Part shown: piece by piece, positions 53,558 to 64,000 of the stretch | Layout: each line of letters starts with the position of its first letter | How positions within the stretch are numbered: position 1 is the stretch's first letter | Origin: Bog-159 sp963818855 | GTDB lineage: Bacteria; Acidobacteriota; Terriglobia; Bryobacterales; Bryobacteraceae | Assembly (NCBI GenBank): GCA_963818855.1 | Contig: CAWFUH010000005.1 | Location: 1 to 64,000, forward strand | DNA: 64,000 nucleotides | Direction of reading: 5' to 3' | Program-made: the position numbers and the translations under genes | Notes under the pieces: model-generated | What the model saw: the letters and a program-made list of their open reading frames with translations, nothing else | What the model was told of the DNA's origin: nothing | Database searches by the model: none

Positions 53558-56197
53558 ATGCCGCAAATCATCGCCCCGCCCAGTGAAGAACGCATGGCCT
53601 ACCTGGATTCGCTTGTCGGCCAAGCCCGTACGGCGGCCGCCGTCTTCACCCAGTACACGCAAGCGGACGTCGACCGCATTGTCAAGCAGATGGTTCTGGC
53701 CGGATTGACGCAGGCGCAGCACCTGGCGCGCCTCGCCGTCGAAGAGACCCGTCTCGGCGTGCTCGAAGACAAGGCTATTAAGAATATGGTGGCCACCGAG
53801 TTCGTCTACGATTACGTCAAGGACAAACGCACCGTCGGCGTCATCCGCGAGTTTCCGGAGCGCGGCATTTCTGAAGTGGCCGAACCGATCGGCGTGGTGC
53901 TCTCGCTCACGCCCATCACCAACCCGACCTCCACGGTGCTCTTCAAGTGCATCATGGCCATCAAGACGCGCAACGCCATGGTCTTCGCGCCGCATCCGAA
54001 CGCGTGGCACTGCTCGGCCGAGGCGGTGCGCATTATGTACGAAGCCGCCCTGAAGCATGGCGCGCCGGAGGGTGTTTTCACTTGCGTGGAATCGCCTACC
54101 ATCTCCGACAACGCCTACCTGATGCGGCACAAAGATGTCCGGCTAGTGGATGCCACCGGTGGACGCGGCGCTTCCCGGGCCGCCTATAGCTCCGGCAAGC
54201 CGGCGCTGGGCGTCGGGTCGGGCAATACGCCCGTCTATCTGGAAAAAACCGCGGAACTGGACATGGCGGTGGTGGACATCATCACTTCCAAGACGTTCGA
54301 CAACGGAACCATCTGCGCCTCCGAGCAGACCGTGGTGATCGACGATGAAATCTACGATGAGGCTCTCGCCAAATTTGCCGAGCTGGGGGCGCACATCTGT
54401 AATCGCGCCGAAACCGAACTGCTCGGCCACACCGTAATAGATCCCGCTACCGGTCACATGCAGCCCATGGCCATAGGCCAGAAAGCCGGCGACATCGCGC
54501 GCATGATCGGCCTGCGGGTGCCGCCCGAAACCAAGCTTCTGATCGCCCCCATCGACGGCGTGGGCCCCGGCTATCCCCTTTCGGTCGAGAAGCTTTTTCC
54601 CGTGCTCGCGGTTTGCCGGGCCACTTCCGCCGATCAGGCCCTGAAGTTGTGTATGGAAGTGAATCACGCCGGCGGATTGGGACACACGGCCGTCATTTTT
54701 TCGCGCAACGACGACATTATCCGTCAGTTCGGCGAGTCCATGAACGCCGGGCGGGTAATCGTCAACGCGCCGGGAGCCATCGGCGCGCTCGGCGGCGTCT
54801 ACAACGATCTGGTGCCGACGTTCTCCTTCGGTTGCGGAACCGGCGGCGGCAACAGCACCATGGACAACGTCAACATCTATCATTACCTGAACATTAAACG
54901 TGTGGCCCGGAGGACTCCAGCGCATATGTGGTTCCGCGTACCCAACCAAATCTATTTCGATTTCAATGCCGTCGAAAACCTGCGTGAATTCCCCTCGCGC
55001 TCGACGCTGATCGTCACCAATCCGGCGCTCGAGCAGATGGGGCATGTCGATATTGTGCGCCGCTCCATGCCGCCGGAAACCGTTGTGCGCGTGCTCGCCA
55101 TTCCCGATGCGGAGCCCGAGACCAAGGTGATCATGCACGGCGTCGAGATCCTCAACGCCCACGCCGTGGACCAGATCGTCGCGCTGGGCGGCGGGTCTGT
55201 GATCGATGCGGCCAAGATCATGAAGCTCAAATACGAATCGCCGGAAGCCGATTTGGACGAATTGGCCGCGCCGTTTCTGGATATTCGCAAGCGTGTGGTG
55301 CGCTTCCCCACCGCAAAATCGAACCACACGCGATTGATCGCCGTCTCCACCACCAGCGGGACCGGAAGCGAGGTCACCCCATTCGCGGTCCTCACGGATA
55401 AAGCGCGCGGACGCAAAATTACTCTCGCGGACTATTCGTTGACCCCGGATGTGGCCATCGTGGACCCGCAGTTCGTCATGTCGATGCCCAAGGGACTGAC
55501 CGCCGACACCGGCATCGACTGCCTGACGCATGCGCTAGAAGCCCGCGTATCCGTTTACGCCTCGCCTTACACCGATGCGAATGCGCTCGAAGCCATACAG
55601 ATGGCGTTCAAGTATCTGCCTATCGCTTTCGAAAACCCGCGGGACGAGGAGGCGCGCAGCATGATGCACAACGCCGCCTGCATCGCGGCACTGGCATTTG
55701 CCAATGCGTCGGTGGGCGTGAATCATGCCCTGGCGCACGCTTTCGGGGCCCGCTTCGGGGTGCCGCACGGCCGCGCCAACGCGCTTATGCTGCCGCATGT
55801 GATCGCCTACAACGCCGCGGTTCCCACCAAGTTCCGTCCGTCGCCGAACCAGCGGGCGTATGTGGCGCACAAGAAATACGCTCAGATTGCCGACCTGCTG
55901 GAATTGGGTGGGCGGACCATCGAGGAAAAGGTAAGCAACCTGGTGGCCGCGATCGAACAGTTGCTCGACCGGTTGCAGGTGCCGCGCTCCATCGCCGACC
56001 TGGGGATTTCGCGGGAAGAGTTTGAACGCGCCCTGCCAGATCTGATCCGCATTGCGTTTGACGATCCTTCCTGGCAATCGAATCCGCGCATGCCGCTGAT
56101 CGCCGAGCTGGAGGAACTGTTCCGGAGCGCGTATCGCGGGCGCAGCGCGCCGCGGATGACAATTGAGCGGCGAACCGAAATCGAGGTGTGCGTATGA
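53558..56197 (+). CDS. adhE: Bifunctional aldehyde-alcohol dehydrogenase
   Basis: 879 residues. The N-terminal half is a CoA-acylating aldehyde dehydrogenase with the catalytic Cys in SKTFDNGTICASEQTVVIDD and NAD-binding GVGSGNTPVYLEKTAELDMA. The C-terminal half is an iron-type alcohol dehydrogenase: VALGGGSVIDAAKIMKLKYE, STTSGTGSEVTPFAVLTDKA and the metal-binding GVNHALAHAFGARFGVPHGR. It converts acetyl-CoA to ethanol (or the reverse) and usually forms spirosomes. Full length. The stop overlaps a STAS gene by ATGA. A Shine-Dalgarno-like AAGGAAG precedes the start. Confidence 0.94.
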   Translation: MPQIIAPPSEERMAYLDSLVGQARTAAAVFTQYTQADVDRIVKQMVLAGLTQAQHLARLAVEETRLGVLEDKAIKNMVATEFVYDYVKDKRTVGVIREFPERGISEVAEPIGVVLSLTPITNPTSTVLFKCIMAIKTRNAMVFAPHPNAWHCSAEAVRIMYEAALKHGAPEGVFTCVESPTISDNAYLMRHKDVRLVDATGGRGASRAAYSSGKPALGVGSGNTPVYLEKTAELDMAVVDIITSKTFDNGTICASEQTVVIDDEIYDEALAKFAELGAHICNRAETELLGHTVIDPATGHMQPMAIGQKAGDIARMIGLRVPPETKLLIAPIDGVGPGYPLSVEKLFPVLAVCRATSADQALKLCMEVNHAGGLGHTAVIFSRNDDIIRQFGESMNAGRVIVNAPGAIGALGGVYNDLVPTFSFGCGTGGGNSTMDNVNIYHYLNIKRVARRTPAHMWFRVPNQIYFDFNAVENLREFPSRSTLIVTNPALEQMGHVDIVRRSMPPETVVRVLAIPDAEPETKVIMHGVEILNAHAVDQIVALGGGSVIDAAKIMKLKYESPEADLDELAAPFLDIRKRVVRFPTAKSNHTRLIAVSTTSGTGSEVTPFAVLTDKARGRKITLADYSLTPDVAIVDPQFVMSMPKGLTADTGIDCLTHALEARVSVYASPYTDANALEAIQMAFKYLPIAFENPRDEEARSMMHNAACIAALAFANASVGVNHALAHAFGARFGVPHGRANALMLPHVIAYNAAVPTKFRPSPNQRAYVAHKKYAQIADLLELGGRTIEEKVSNLVAAIEQLLDRLQVPRSIADLGISREEFERALPDLIRIAFDDPSWQSNPRMPLIAELEELFRSAYRGRSAPRMTIERRTEIEVCV

Positions 56198-56424
56198 CGA
56201 CGTATGAGATCGTTGAAGAGGCTTTAGGCCGTTTGGACTCCGCAAGAGGCGAAGTCATCCTGGATTTATCGCCGGTGTGCCGCATCGATTCGCGCGGGCT
56301 GCGGGCCTTGGAGAATCTCACTGCGTCGGCCGCCGCTAAAGGAGTGCAGGTCGCGCTGCGTGGCGTGAACGTGGACGTATATAAGGTGCTGAAGCTGGCG
56401 AATTTGAAGTGGCAGGCGATGTAG
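56194..56424 (+). CDS. STAS-domain (anti-sigma-antagonist-like) small protein
   Basis: 76 residues from the ATG at 56194, overlapping the adhE stop (ATGA). VILDLSPVCRIDSRGLRALE is the central STAS strand-helix with the conserved phosphorylatable Ser in IDSRG; NVDVYKVLKLANL is the final helix. It resembles SpoIIAA-type antagonists. Its coupling to adhE is unusual, and no partner anti-sigma kinase is nearby. Confidence 0.72.
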   Translation: MTTYEIVEEALGRLDSARGEVILDLSPVCRIDSRGLRALENLTASAAAKGVQVALRGVNVDVYKVLKLANLKWQAM

Positions 56425-56427
56425 TGA

Positions 56428-56493
56428 GCAGGACTCCAGACCCGCCATTTGGCGGGACGTGGACGTCCCGCGCAGGCCTGGAGGCCTGCCCCA

Positions 56494-56494
<1 letters not shown>
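56428..56494. repeat. Dispersed hairpin repeat, family A
   Basis: Includes GGCGGGACGTGGACGTCCCG and GCAGGCCTGGAGGCCTGC ending CCCCAC. It lies between the convergent STAS and PatZ-like genes and may serve as a bidirectional terminator. Confidence 0.6.
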
Positions 56495-59226
<2,732 letters not shown>

Positions 59227-59248
59227 AGTGTTCAAATCCACGGACAAT

Positions 59249-59464
59249 TCAGTGTTCGGCGGTCGATCCAAAGGCGGCCTGGTTGAGTGCGGCCACCACG
59301 TCCTGGCTGCGAAGGCCGTTCTTGCGCGCCACCGTTTCGATATCGCAGTCGTCGCAACTGGCGCGGAAACCAAACTCCTCGAACACCGGTATAGTTTGCG
59401 GATGCGACTGCTTCACATCGCGGATGATCATGTTGTGGCGGATCAATTGATCGAATCGAAACAT
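59249..59464 (-). CDS. Small DUF1858/DUF542-like domain protein
   Basis: 71 residues. MIIRDVKQSHPQTIPVFEEF followed by GFRASCDDCDIETVARKNGL and a final helix resembles the short DUF1858/ScdA-N-type domain with its Cys pair (CDDC). Function unknown; such domains appear in redox or iron-sulphur repair contexts. It ends 23 bases before the PatZ-like start on the same strand, suggesting one transcript. Confidence 0.55.
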   Translation of the reverse strand: MFRFDQLIRHNMIIRDVKQSHPQTIPVFEEFGFRASCDDCDIETVARKNGLRSQDVVAALNQAAFGSTAEH

Positions 59465-59551
59465 GGGCGTGTAGCGGGTGCCCCCCTTAAATCAGATTTT
59501 AGCAAGAGAATCGGACCGAAATATCAAAAAGTTGGGAAACGATGTTTGGGA

Positions 59552-59593
59552 CAGCGGGGCTGAAGCCCCGCGCCGGCTAAAGCCCGCCTTCCA
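59552..59593 (-). repeat. Dispersed hairpin repeat, family B (inverted copy)
   Basis: On the minus strand GGCGGGCTTTAGCCGGCG is followed by GGGGCTTCAGCCCC, matching the 30182 unit except for paired stem changes. It lies just upstream of the chromate transporter gene. Confidence 0.65.
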
Positions 59594-59618
59594 GTGTTTG
59601 TTATCATCGCGGGAGCCG

Positions 59619-60800
59619 ATGGCAGCACAACTTTCCCGCAACCAGCTATCGTGTATCGCTGAGGTCGCCGGGTTGTTTTTGCGCCTCAGTCTGACTGCGT
59701 TTGGCGGTCCCGCCGCGCACATCGCCATGATGGAAGACGAAATCGTCAGGCGCCGGCGTTGGATCACCCGTGAGGAGTTCCTCGATCGTTTGGGCGCCGC
59801 CAGCCTCATCCCGGGACCTACTTCGACCGAGATCGTAGTCTATATCGGGTATATGCGCGCGGGATGGCCGGGCCTGATCGTGGCCGGCCTTTGCTTCATA
59901 ATCCCCGCGGTGCTGATGGTAGCGGGCTTTGCCTGGGCGTACGTCCGCTTTGGCAGCTTCCCGCAGGTGGCGCGATTTCTCTACGGGTTGAAGCCGGTCA
60001 TCATCGCCATCGTGGCGCAGGCGCTGTGGAATCTGGCGCGGTCGGCGGTGAAGACCCGCTTTCTGAGCGTAATTGCCGTCGCCTCGATCGGCGCGGGGGC
60101 GGCGGGCGCCGCGGCACTGACCATTTTTGCGGGCGCGGGAGTAGCCGCGGCTTTTCGCGAATGGTGGCGGCAGGGGCGACGGCGGGCGCCACTTTTAACG
60201 CTGCTGCTGATCGCGGCGGCGGCTCTGGTGGCGCAGTTCGCCTCCCACGCGGCGGCACCCACCCGCCCAAAGGCCATCGGCCTGGCCGCGCTGTTTGTGT
60301 ACTTCGTAAAGATCGGTTCCGTTCTATACGGCAGCGGATACGTGCTGCTGGCGTTTCTGCAGCAGGACCTGGTGGTCCAGTGGCACTGGCTGACTGACAG
60401 ACAATTGCTGGACGCAGTGGTGGTCGGGCAGATTACGCCGGGACCGCTGTTCACCACGGCTACTTTCATCGGCTACATTTTAAGAGGCGTGCCGGGCGCC
60501 GCAGTTGCCACCGCCGGTATTTTCCTTCCGGCCTTCGCGCTCTGTGCCGTCAGCGGTCCGGCCATGCCATGGCTGCGCCGTTCGCGCGTGGCTGGTGCTT
60601 TTCTGGATGGGGTAAATGTGGCGGCGGTTGCGCTGATGGTGGTGGTGACCTGGGAATTGGCGCGTACCGCGTTGATTGACTGGCTCACGGTCGCAACCGC
60701 CGCGGTATGCCTGGTAATGCTGTTTCGCTACCGGTTGAGTGCCGCCCGGCTCGCACTGGCCGGCGCGCTCTGGGGACTGGCACTCGCCTGGATCAGATAA
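59619..60800 (+). CDS. chrA: Chromate transporter (ChrA family)
   Basis: 393 residues from the ATG at 59619. Two homologous CHR halves are visible: LTAFGGPAAHIAMMEDEIVR then ASLIPGPTSTEIVVYIGYMR in the first, and KIGSVLYGSGYVLLAFLQQD then VGQITPGPLFTTATFIGYIL in the second, with about ten to twelve hydrophobic segments overall. It exports chromate (or imports sulphate-like anions) across the inner membrane in characterised members. Full length, no regulator adjacent. Confidence 0.88.
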   Translation: MAAQLSRNQLSCIAEVAGLFLRLSLTAFGGPAAHIAMMEDEIVRRRRWITREEFLDRLGAASLIPGPTSTEIVVYIGYMRAGWPGLIVAGLCFIIPAVLMVAGFAWAYVRFGSFPQVARFLYGLKPVIIAIVAQALWNLARSAVKTRFLSVIAVASIGAGAAGAAALTIFAGAGVAAAFREWWRQGRRRAPLLTLLLIAAAALVAQFASHAAAPTRPKAIGLAALFVYFVKIGSVLYGSGYVLLAFLQQDLVVQWHWLTDRQLLDAVVVGQITPGPLFTTATFIGYILRGVPGAAVATAGIFLPAFALCAVSGPAMPWLRRSRVAGAFLDGVNVAAVALMVVVTWELARTALIDWLTVATAAVCLVMLFRYRLSAARLALAGALWGLALAWIR

Positions 60801-60816
60801 GTGGGCAGTAAGTGAC

Positions 60817-61131
60817 TTATTGGTGCGGTGCGGCTGGCGCAGGTGTGCCATCCTGCAGGATGAACACCTTTTCCCCCGGTTTCACGAGTTGCAGCCGTTT
60901 GCGGATCTCCAGATCCGGGCCCGTCGGGCTATCGCGGAAGCGATCGATGCGCGCGCGCTGTTCTTCGATCTGCCGCGCAATATCCGCGTTTTTCTTCTCG
61001 TAATCCCGTATCAGGCGGCGCTTCTCTATAAGTCCCGGAATACCCTGGTGCCCCTGCAACGCTATAAAGGCATAGCCGGCGAGTAATAAGAGCCCTACGG
61101 CGCCGGCAAATCTAGTGAAGAATGATCTCAT
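60817..61131 (-). CDS. FtsB/DivIC-like septum formation protein
   Basis: 104 residues from the ATG at 61131. One membrane helix (GAVGLLLLAGYAFIALQG) is followed by a coiled coil (LIEKRRLIRDYEKKNADIAR, QIEEQRARIDRFRDSP) and the LVKPGEKVFIL motif typical of FtsB/DivIC. It would join the divisome FtsB-FtsL-FtsQ complex. Longer frames upstream have no support. It is convergent with chrA. Confidence 0.78.
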   Translation of the reverse strand: MRSFFTRFAGAVGLLLLAGYAFIALQGHQGIPGLIEKRRLIRDYEKKNADIARQIEEQRARIDRFRDSPTGPDLEIRKRLQLVKPGEKVFILQDGTPAPAAPHQ

Positions 61132-61194
61132 CGCCGCGTGCCAAGAAGATAATGGTAACATCGGAATCGAAATCGTGTTGGCATATTTTTGCTT

Positions 61195-61515
61195 ATGACG
61201 GATAAAATTGTTGTCTTGAGTACCTGCGCGACGGAAGAGGAGGCCGGCAAGTTGGCGCAGGTGCTGGTGGAAGCGCGCGTCGCGGCGTGCGTCACGATGG
61301 TGCCGGCCGTGCGCAGTGTGTATCGTTGGCAAGGGGCCATCGAATCGGCCGCGGAGTGTCTGCTGATTATCAAATCTTCGCGGCAGCTCTTCGAACCGTT
61401 GCGGGCCGCCCTGGAAAAAGCTCACACATACGAAGTGCCGGAATTGCTGGCCTTGCCGGTGGTAGATGGCGCCCCCGCCTACCTGCATTGGCTGGAGGGC
61501 CAATTGGGTGGCTGA
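61195..61515 (+). CDS. cutA: CutA-like divalent-cation tolerance protein
   Basis: 106 residues from the ATG at 61195. IVVLSTCATEEEAGKLAQVL, VEARVAACVTMVPAVRSVYR and AAECLLIIKSSRQLFEPLRA, then HTYEVPELLALPVVDGAPAY are the family's blocks; the protein forms a trimer. Role in metal tolerance is established only for some members. Its stop overlaps the next gene's GTG. Confidence 0.88.
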   Translation: MTDKIVVLSTCATEEEAGKLAQVLVEARVAACVTMVPAVRSVYRWQGAIESAAECLLIIKSSRQLFEPLRAALEKAHTYEVPELLALPVVDGAPAYLHWLEGQLGG

Positions 61516-62197
61516 TGCGTGGCTCGGTCCCGGCATGGCCATGGCGCTGGATATGGATGGCGTGATCGTGGATTCGAATCCACTGCACGTGCGGGCCTGG
61601 ACAGAGTATAACCGCCGTTGCGGGATTGATGCCGGAGAAGCGCTTGCCGAACGCATGTACGGCCGGCGCAACGACGAAATCGTGCGCGAGTTTTTCGGGG
61701 AAGGTCTAAGCGCCGCACAGATCGCCGCGCACGGGGCAGCCAAAGAGCGGCTGTACCGGGAAATGCTGGCGCCCTTGCTGGCCGAATCGCCGGCGGAAGC
61801 GTTGGTGCCGGGTGTACGGGAGTTCCTGGAGCGGCATGCCGGCGCACCGGTCGCCCTGGCGACCAATGCCGAAACCGCGAACGTGGACTTCATACTGGAC
61901 CGTAGTGGACTCCGCGCCTACTTCCGGGCGGTGGTGGACGGCAGCCAGGTCGAACGTCCCAAGCCCCATCCGGAAATCTATTTGCGCGCCGCCCGATTGC
62001 TGGCGGTGCCGCCGCGGAACTGTATCGTATTTGAAGATTCCTTTTGGGGCGTAGCGGCCGCCCAAGCGGCAGGCACCCGCATCGTGGGCTTGCGCACCAC
62101 GCATGCCGCACTGCCGGGCGCCCACTTGGAAATCGACGATTTCCGCAGCCCGCAACTGCCGGCGTGGCTGCAGAGGCAGGTCCCGGACGGATCATAA
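61508..62197 (+). CDS. HAD-superfamily phosphatase / beta-phosphoglucomutase-like
   Basis: About 229 residues from the GTG at 61508, which overlaps cutA; ATGs at 61535 or 61541 are alternatives. HAD motifs: MALDMDGVIVDSNPLHVRAW (motif I), VALATNAE (II), RPKPHPEIYLRAARLL (III Lys), NCIVFEDSFWGVAAAQAAGT (IV). A cap domain sits between I and II. The DMDGVIVDSNP phrase resembles beta-phosphoglucomutase-like phosphatases; substrate unknown. Its TAA overlaps the next gene's ATG. Confidence 0.85.
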   Translation: MADAWLGPGMAMALDMDGVIVDSNPLHVRAWTEYNRRCGIDAGEALAERMYGRRNDEIVREFFGEGLSAAQIAAHGAAKERLYREMLAPLLAESPAEALVPGVREFLERHAGAPVALATNAETANVDFILDRSGLRAYFRAVVDGSQVERPKPHPEIYLRAARLLAVPPRNCIVFEDSFWGVAAAQAAGTRIVGLRTTHAALPGAHLEIDDFRSPQLPAWLQRQVPDGS

Positions 62198-63912
62198 TGG
62201 ACCCGCTGCTGCGAGTAGTGATGGAGTCGGCCCTGGGCTTCGGGGTTTTCGCCATTGCCGCGATTATCTTCTGGATCTGGCGTCGTGACGAGCGTTCGCG
62301 CGGGCAGCGCGAATTGTTGCGCCGGGCTTACGAAGTAGGCGAGGAGATCCTGGGCGCCTCTACGGCGGACCAGATTCTGGAAAAGGTCAGAGACGTGGTG
62401 CCCAGAATTTTCGGCGTCAGCAGTGCGGAGCTTTATTTGTATAACCGCCATGCGAAAACGCTCGATGCGGTGGGCCGCAACGGCGCCGAGCAGATTTCCA
62501 TACCGATCTCGGCGCCGCTGACCGGACTGCAAGCCGGCGCTGTGGCGTGCTTTCATTACCGCATCCTGCTGCCGATCCCAGATACCTCGCGCAGCCCGTT
62601 TCCCGTAACGGGAGAGCCTGGGCCGGCGGCGCCGCGTTCGCTGCTGTTCGTTCCCATGCTGGCGCAGGGCGAGGTATTGGGCATACTGCAAATGGAACAG
62701 CGCGAGCGGGCCAGGGTTTTCAGCCGCGCCGAGCAGGCGCTGACCCAACATCTGGCCAACCAGATCGCCGTGGCGGTGAAGCTGCTTGACCAGCGCTCGG
62801 TGCGCGAACAACTGTTCCGCACCGAAAAACTGGCGGCGGTGGGCCAGTTAATCTCGGGGATCGTGAACGATCTGCGCAAGCCGCTGGCCACCATTGCGAA
62901 CGTGTCGCAGGCGCTGCAAGCCGCCGGCAATAGTCCGCGGGGGCCAACGGCGGCGGACCTGGCCAGTATTGCGTCGGAGGCGCGGCGCGCCGCGGAGATC
63001 GTCGAGCGGCTGGTGGGATTTGCCGGCACCGGTCCGGCGCAGACCCAGCCGGTGGAGCTGAACGGCCTGTTGCGCAACCTGATCGAATTCCGCGAGCGGG
63101 AGTGGAAAGTACGCGGCATCCGGGTACGCAGCGAGTTGGCGGATGAGCCGCTGACCGTGCAGGGATCGCACGGCCAACTCGAGCAGGTTTTCCTGAACCT
63201 GCTGGTGCATGCCGAGCAGTCGCTTTCCGAAGCGAGCGAGAAATCCATCGTGATCCGCAGCAGCGTAGTGGCTCGCCGGGCGGTGGTGGAGATCGGCTAC
63301 AGCGGTGCGAAAGCCGAAGGGGACCCCTTTTTGCCGGGGGTTGACGAAACCTCCTTCGGCGCGGGATTGGGCGTTTGCCGCAGCCTGATCACCGGCCATG
63401 GAGGCGAGGTACGGCTGGTGCAGCAGGCCGGCAGAGATCCGGCGTTTCAGGTGGAACTGCCGTGTACGGGGCGGGGGAAGGTGAGCGGTCCGTCGCTCGA
63501 CAGTACCCGCGATGGCAGCCACAACTGGACGGCGTTGGTGATCGAACCGGCGGATGCCATCCAGGCACAGCTACGGGGCCTGCTGGCCGATCGCGGATAT
63601 CGGGTGGTGCCGGTGCATAGTTCCGACGAGGGCTTGGACCTGGCGCAGCGCATGCGCTTCGATGCGGTCTTCTGCTCGGTGCATGCGCCGGGCCTGAATT
63701 GGGTGGAGACGGCCGAGCAGGTGCGGCCTCGCGTGGCCGGATTTGTGCTGCTTTCCGATTCTTATGATGCGGATCTGTCGGCGGATTTCGCGGGCGACCG
63801 GCGGTTCGTCCTGGCGAAACCCGTAGATGAAAGGCAATTGGACCGCGTGCTGGACGCTATACGGACCGGAGTGCGGCAACCGCCGGCCGCGGGTGCCCGC
63901 GCGGTAGAGTGA
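62197..63912 (+). CDS. Histidine-kinase-like protein with receiver-like tail, key residues missing
   Basis: 571 residues from the ATG at 62197. One membrane helix (residues ~9-28, ALGFGVFAIAAIIFWIWR), a GAF-like region (~40-205; FGVSSAELYLYNRHAKTLDA), then a kinase core. The dimerisation helix reads EKLAAVGQLISGIVNDLRKP: the expected His of an AHELRNP-type box is Asn. The N-box reads LEQVFLNLLVHAEQSLSEAS, where the usual Asn is His. The ATP-lid end GAGLGVCRSLITGHGGEVRL is intact. The C-terminal ~110 residues are receiver-like but lack the phosphoacceptor Asp (FDAVFCSVHAPGLNWVET). It is coupled to the HAD gene (TAATG) and probably acts as a sensor scaffold rather than a kinase. Confidence 0.82.
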   Translation: MDPLLRVVMESALGFGVFAIAAIIFWIWRRDERSRGQRELLRRAYEVGEEILGASTADQILEKVRDVVPRIFGVSSAELYLYNRHAKTLDAVGRNGAEQISIPISAPLTGLQAGAVACFHYRILLPIPDTSRSPFPVTGEPGPAAPRSLLFVPMLAQGEVLGILQMEQRERARVFSRAEQALTQHLANQIAVAVKLLDQRSVREQLFRTEKLAAVGQLISGIVNDLRKPLATIANVSQALQAAGNSPRGPTAADLASIASEARRAAEIVERLVGFAGTGPAQTQPVELNGLLRNLIEFREREWKVRGIRVRSELADEPLTVQGSHGQLEQVFLNLLVHAEQSLSEASEKSIVIRSSVVARRAVVEIGYSGAKAEGDPFLPGVDETSFGAGLGVCRSLITGHGGEVRLVQQAGRDPAFQVELPCTGRGKVSGPSLDSTRDGSHNWTALVIEPADAIQAQLRGLLADRGYRVVPVHSSDEGLDLAQRMRFDAVFCSVHAPGLNWVETAEQVRPRVAGFVLLSDSYDADLSADFAGDRRFVLAKPVDERQLDRVLDAIRTGVRQPPAAGARAVE

Positions 63913-63916
63913 TCTT

Positions 63917-64000
63917 ATGTGGAAATGGCTGCCGATCGTATTGCTGTGCGCCGGGCATTTGCCGGCGGAAACCTACAGCGGACCGCGTCCGCCGAAACCA
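63917..64000 (+). CDS. Start of an exported protein, cut by the window end
   Basis: The ATG at 63917 opens MWKWLPIVLLCAGHLPAETY, a clear signal peptide with cleavage after PAE or ALPAE-like residues, then a Pro-rich start of the mature protein. Only 28 codons are visible. It is four bases after the kinase-like gene's stop on the same strand, so it belongs to the cutA-HAD-kinase transcript. Confidence 0.6.
   Translation, partial: MWKWLPIVLLCAGHLPAETYSGPRPPKP

Overview
The window looks like a chromosome segment from a soil acidobacterium of the Candidatus Solibacter / Bryobacterales type. This rests on three secreted proteins ending in the TIGR03437-type C-terminal domain common in that group, high GC content, a c-type cytochrome with copper-monooxygenase-like histidines, and many dispersed intergenic hairpins of the kind seen in very large Solibacter genomes. 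The assignment is inference; no rRNA marker is present.

Positions 1 to about 23,300 are accessory DNA. From the left: a TIR-domain gene; a co-decayed three-gene operon (antirestriction ArdC, an unknown small gene, a tyrosine integrase) whose ATGA junctions survive although each gene has several frameshifts; a frameshifted membrane-protein gene, an XRE regulator and two secreted proteins; and a small integrative element (AAA+ helicase with iteron-like repeats at its 3' end, small proteins, an AlpA-like excisionase and an integrase) ending at a tRNA-Pro(GGG) gene. On the other side of that tRNA a second integrase starts another island: excisionase, remnants of a traK-traL-traM conjugation module, an IS21-family fragment, a TOTE-type primase-helicase defence gene split by a complete ISL3-family insertion, an intact AbiE toxin-antitoxin pair, a truncated ZorA/MotA-like gene and an integrase C-terminus. 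An ArsR, SRPBCC, DUF1801 operon with a clear operator closes the accessory part.

From about 23,400 onward the content is mainly chromosomal core: argJ-fmt-def-aroC on the minus strand; a DapE-like peptidase followed by a tightly overlapped lysine/diaminopimelate operon (asd-lysC-dapB-dapA-dapD); a corridor of broken genes (glycoside hydrolase, kinase-tail fragment, class II aldolase, VCBS fragment) at 35.4-38.5 kb; cytochrome c, MOSC, ppa and DUF1080; two more TIGR03437 proteins flanking a PilZ-J-domain fusion; a 922-residue phosphodiesterase-TPR-sulfotransferase fusion; yajQ, a degenerate receiver, bamD and rpe; adhE with a STAS partner; a PatZ-like acyl-CoA synthetase/acetyltransferase; chromate transport; an FtsB-like protein, cutA, a HAD phosphatase and a histidine-kinase-like protein lacking its phosphoacceptor histidine.

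Several genes expected to be essential (def, dapB) are broken by a single base, so some frameshifts may be sequence errors. That caution applies to every 'pseudogene' call made on frame disruption alone. The most interesting items are the dismantled TOTE locus, the tRNA-Pro double integration site, the possible satellite-like replicon with iterons, the covarying dispersed hairpins and the pseudo-kinase.
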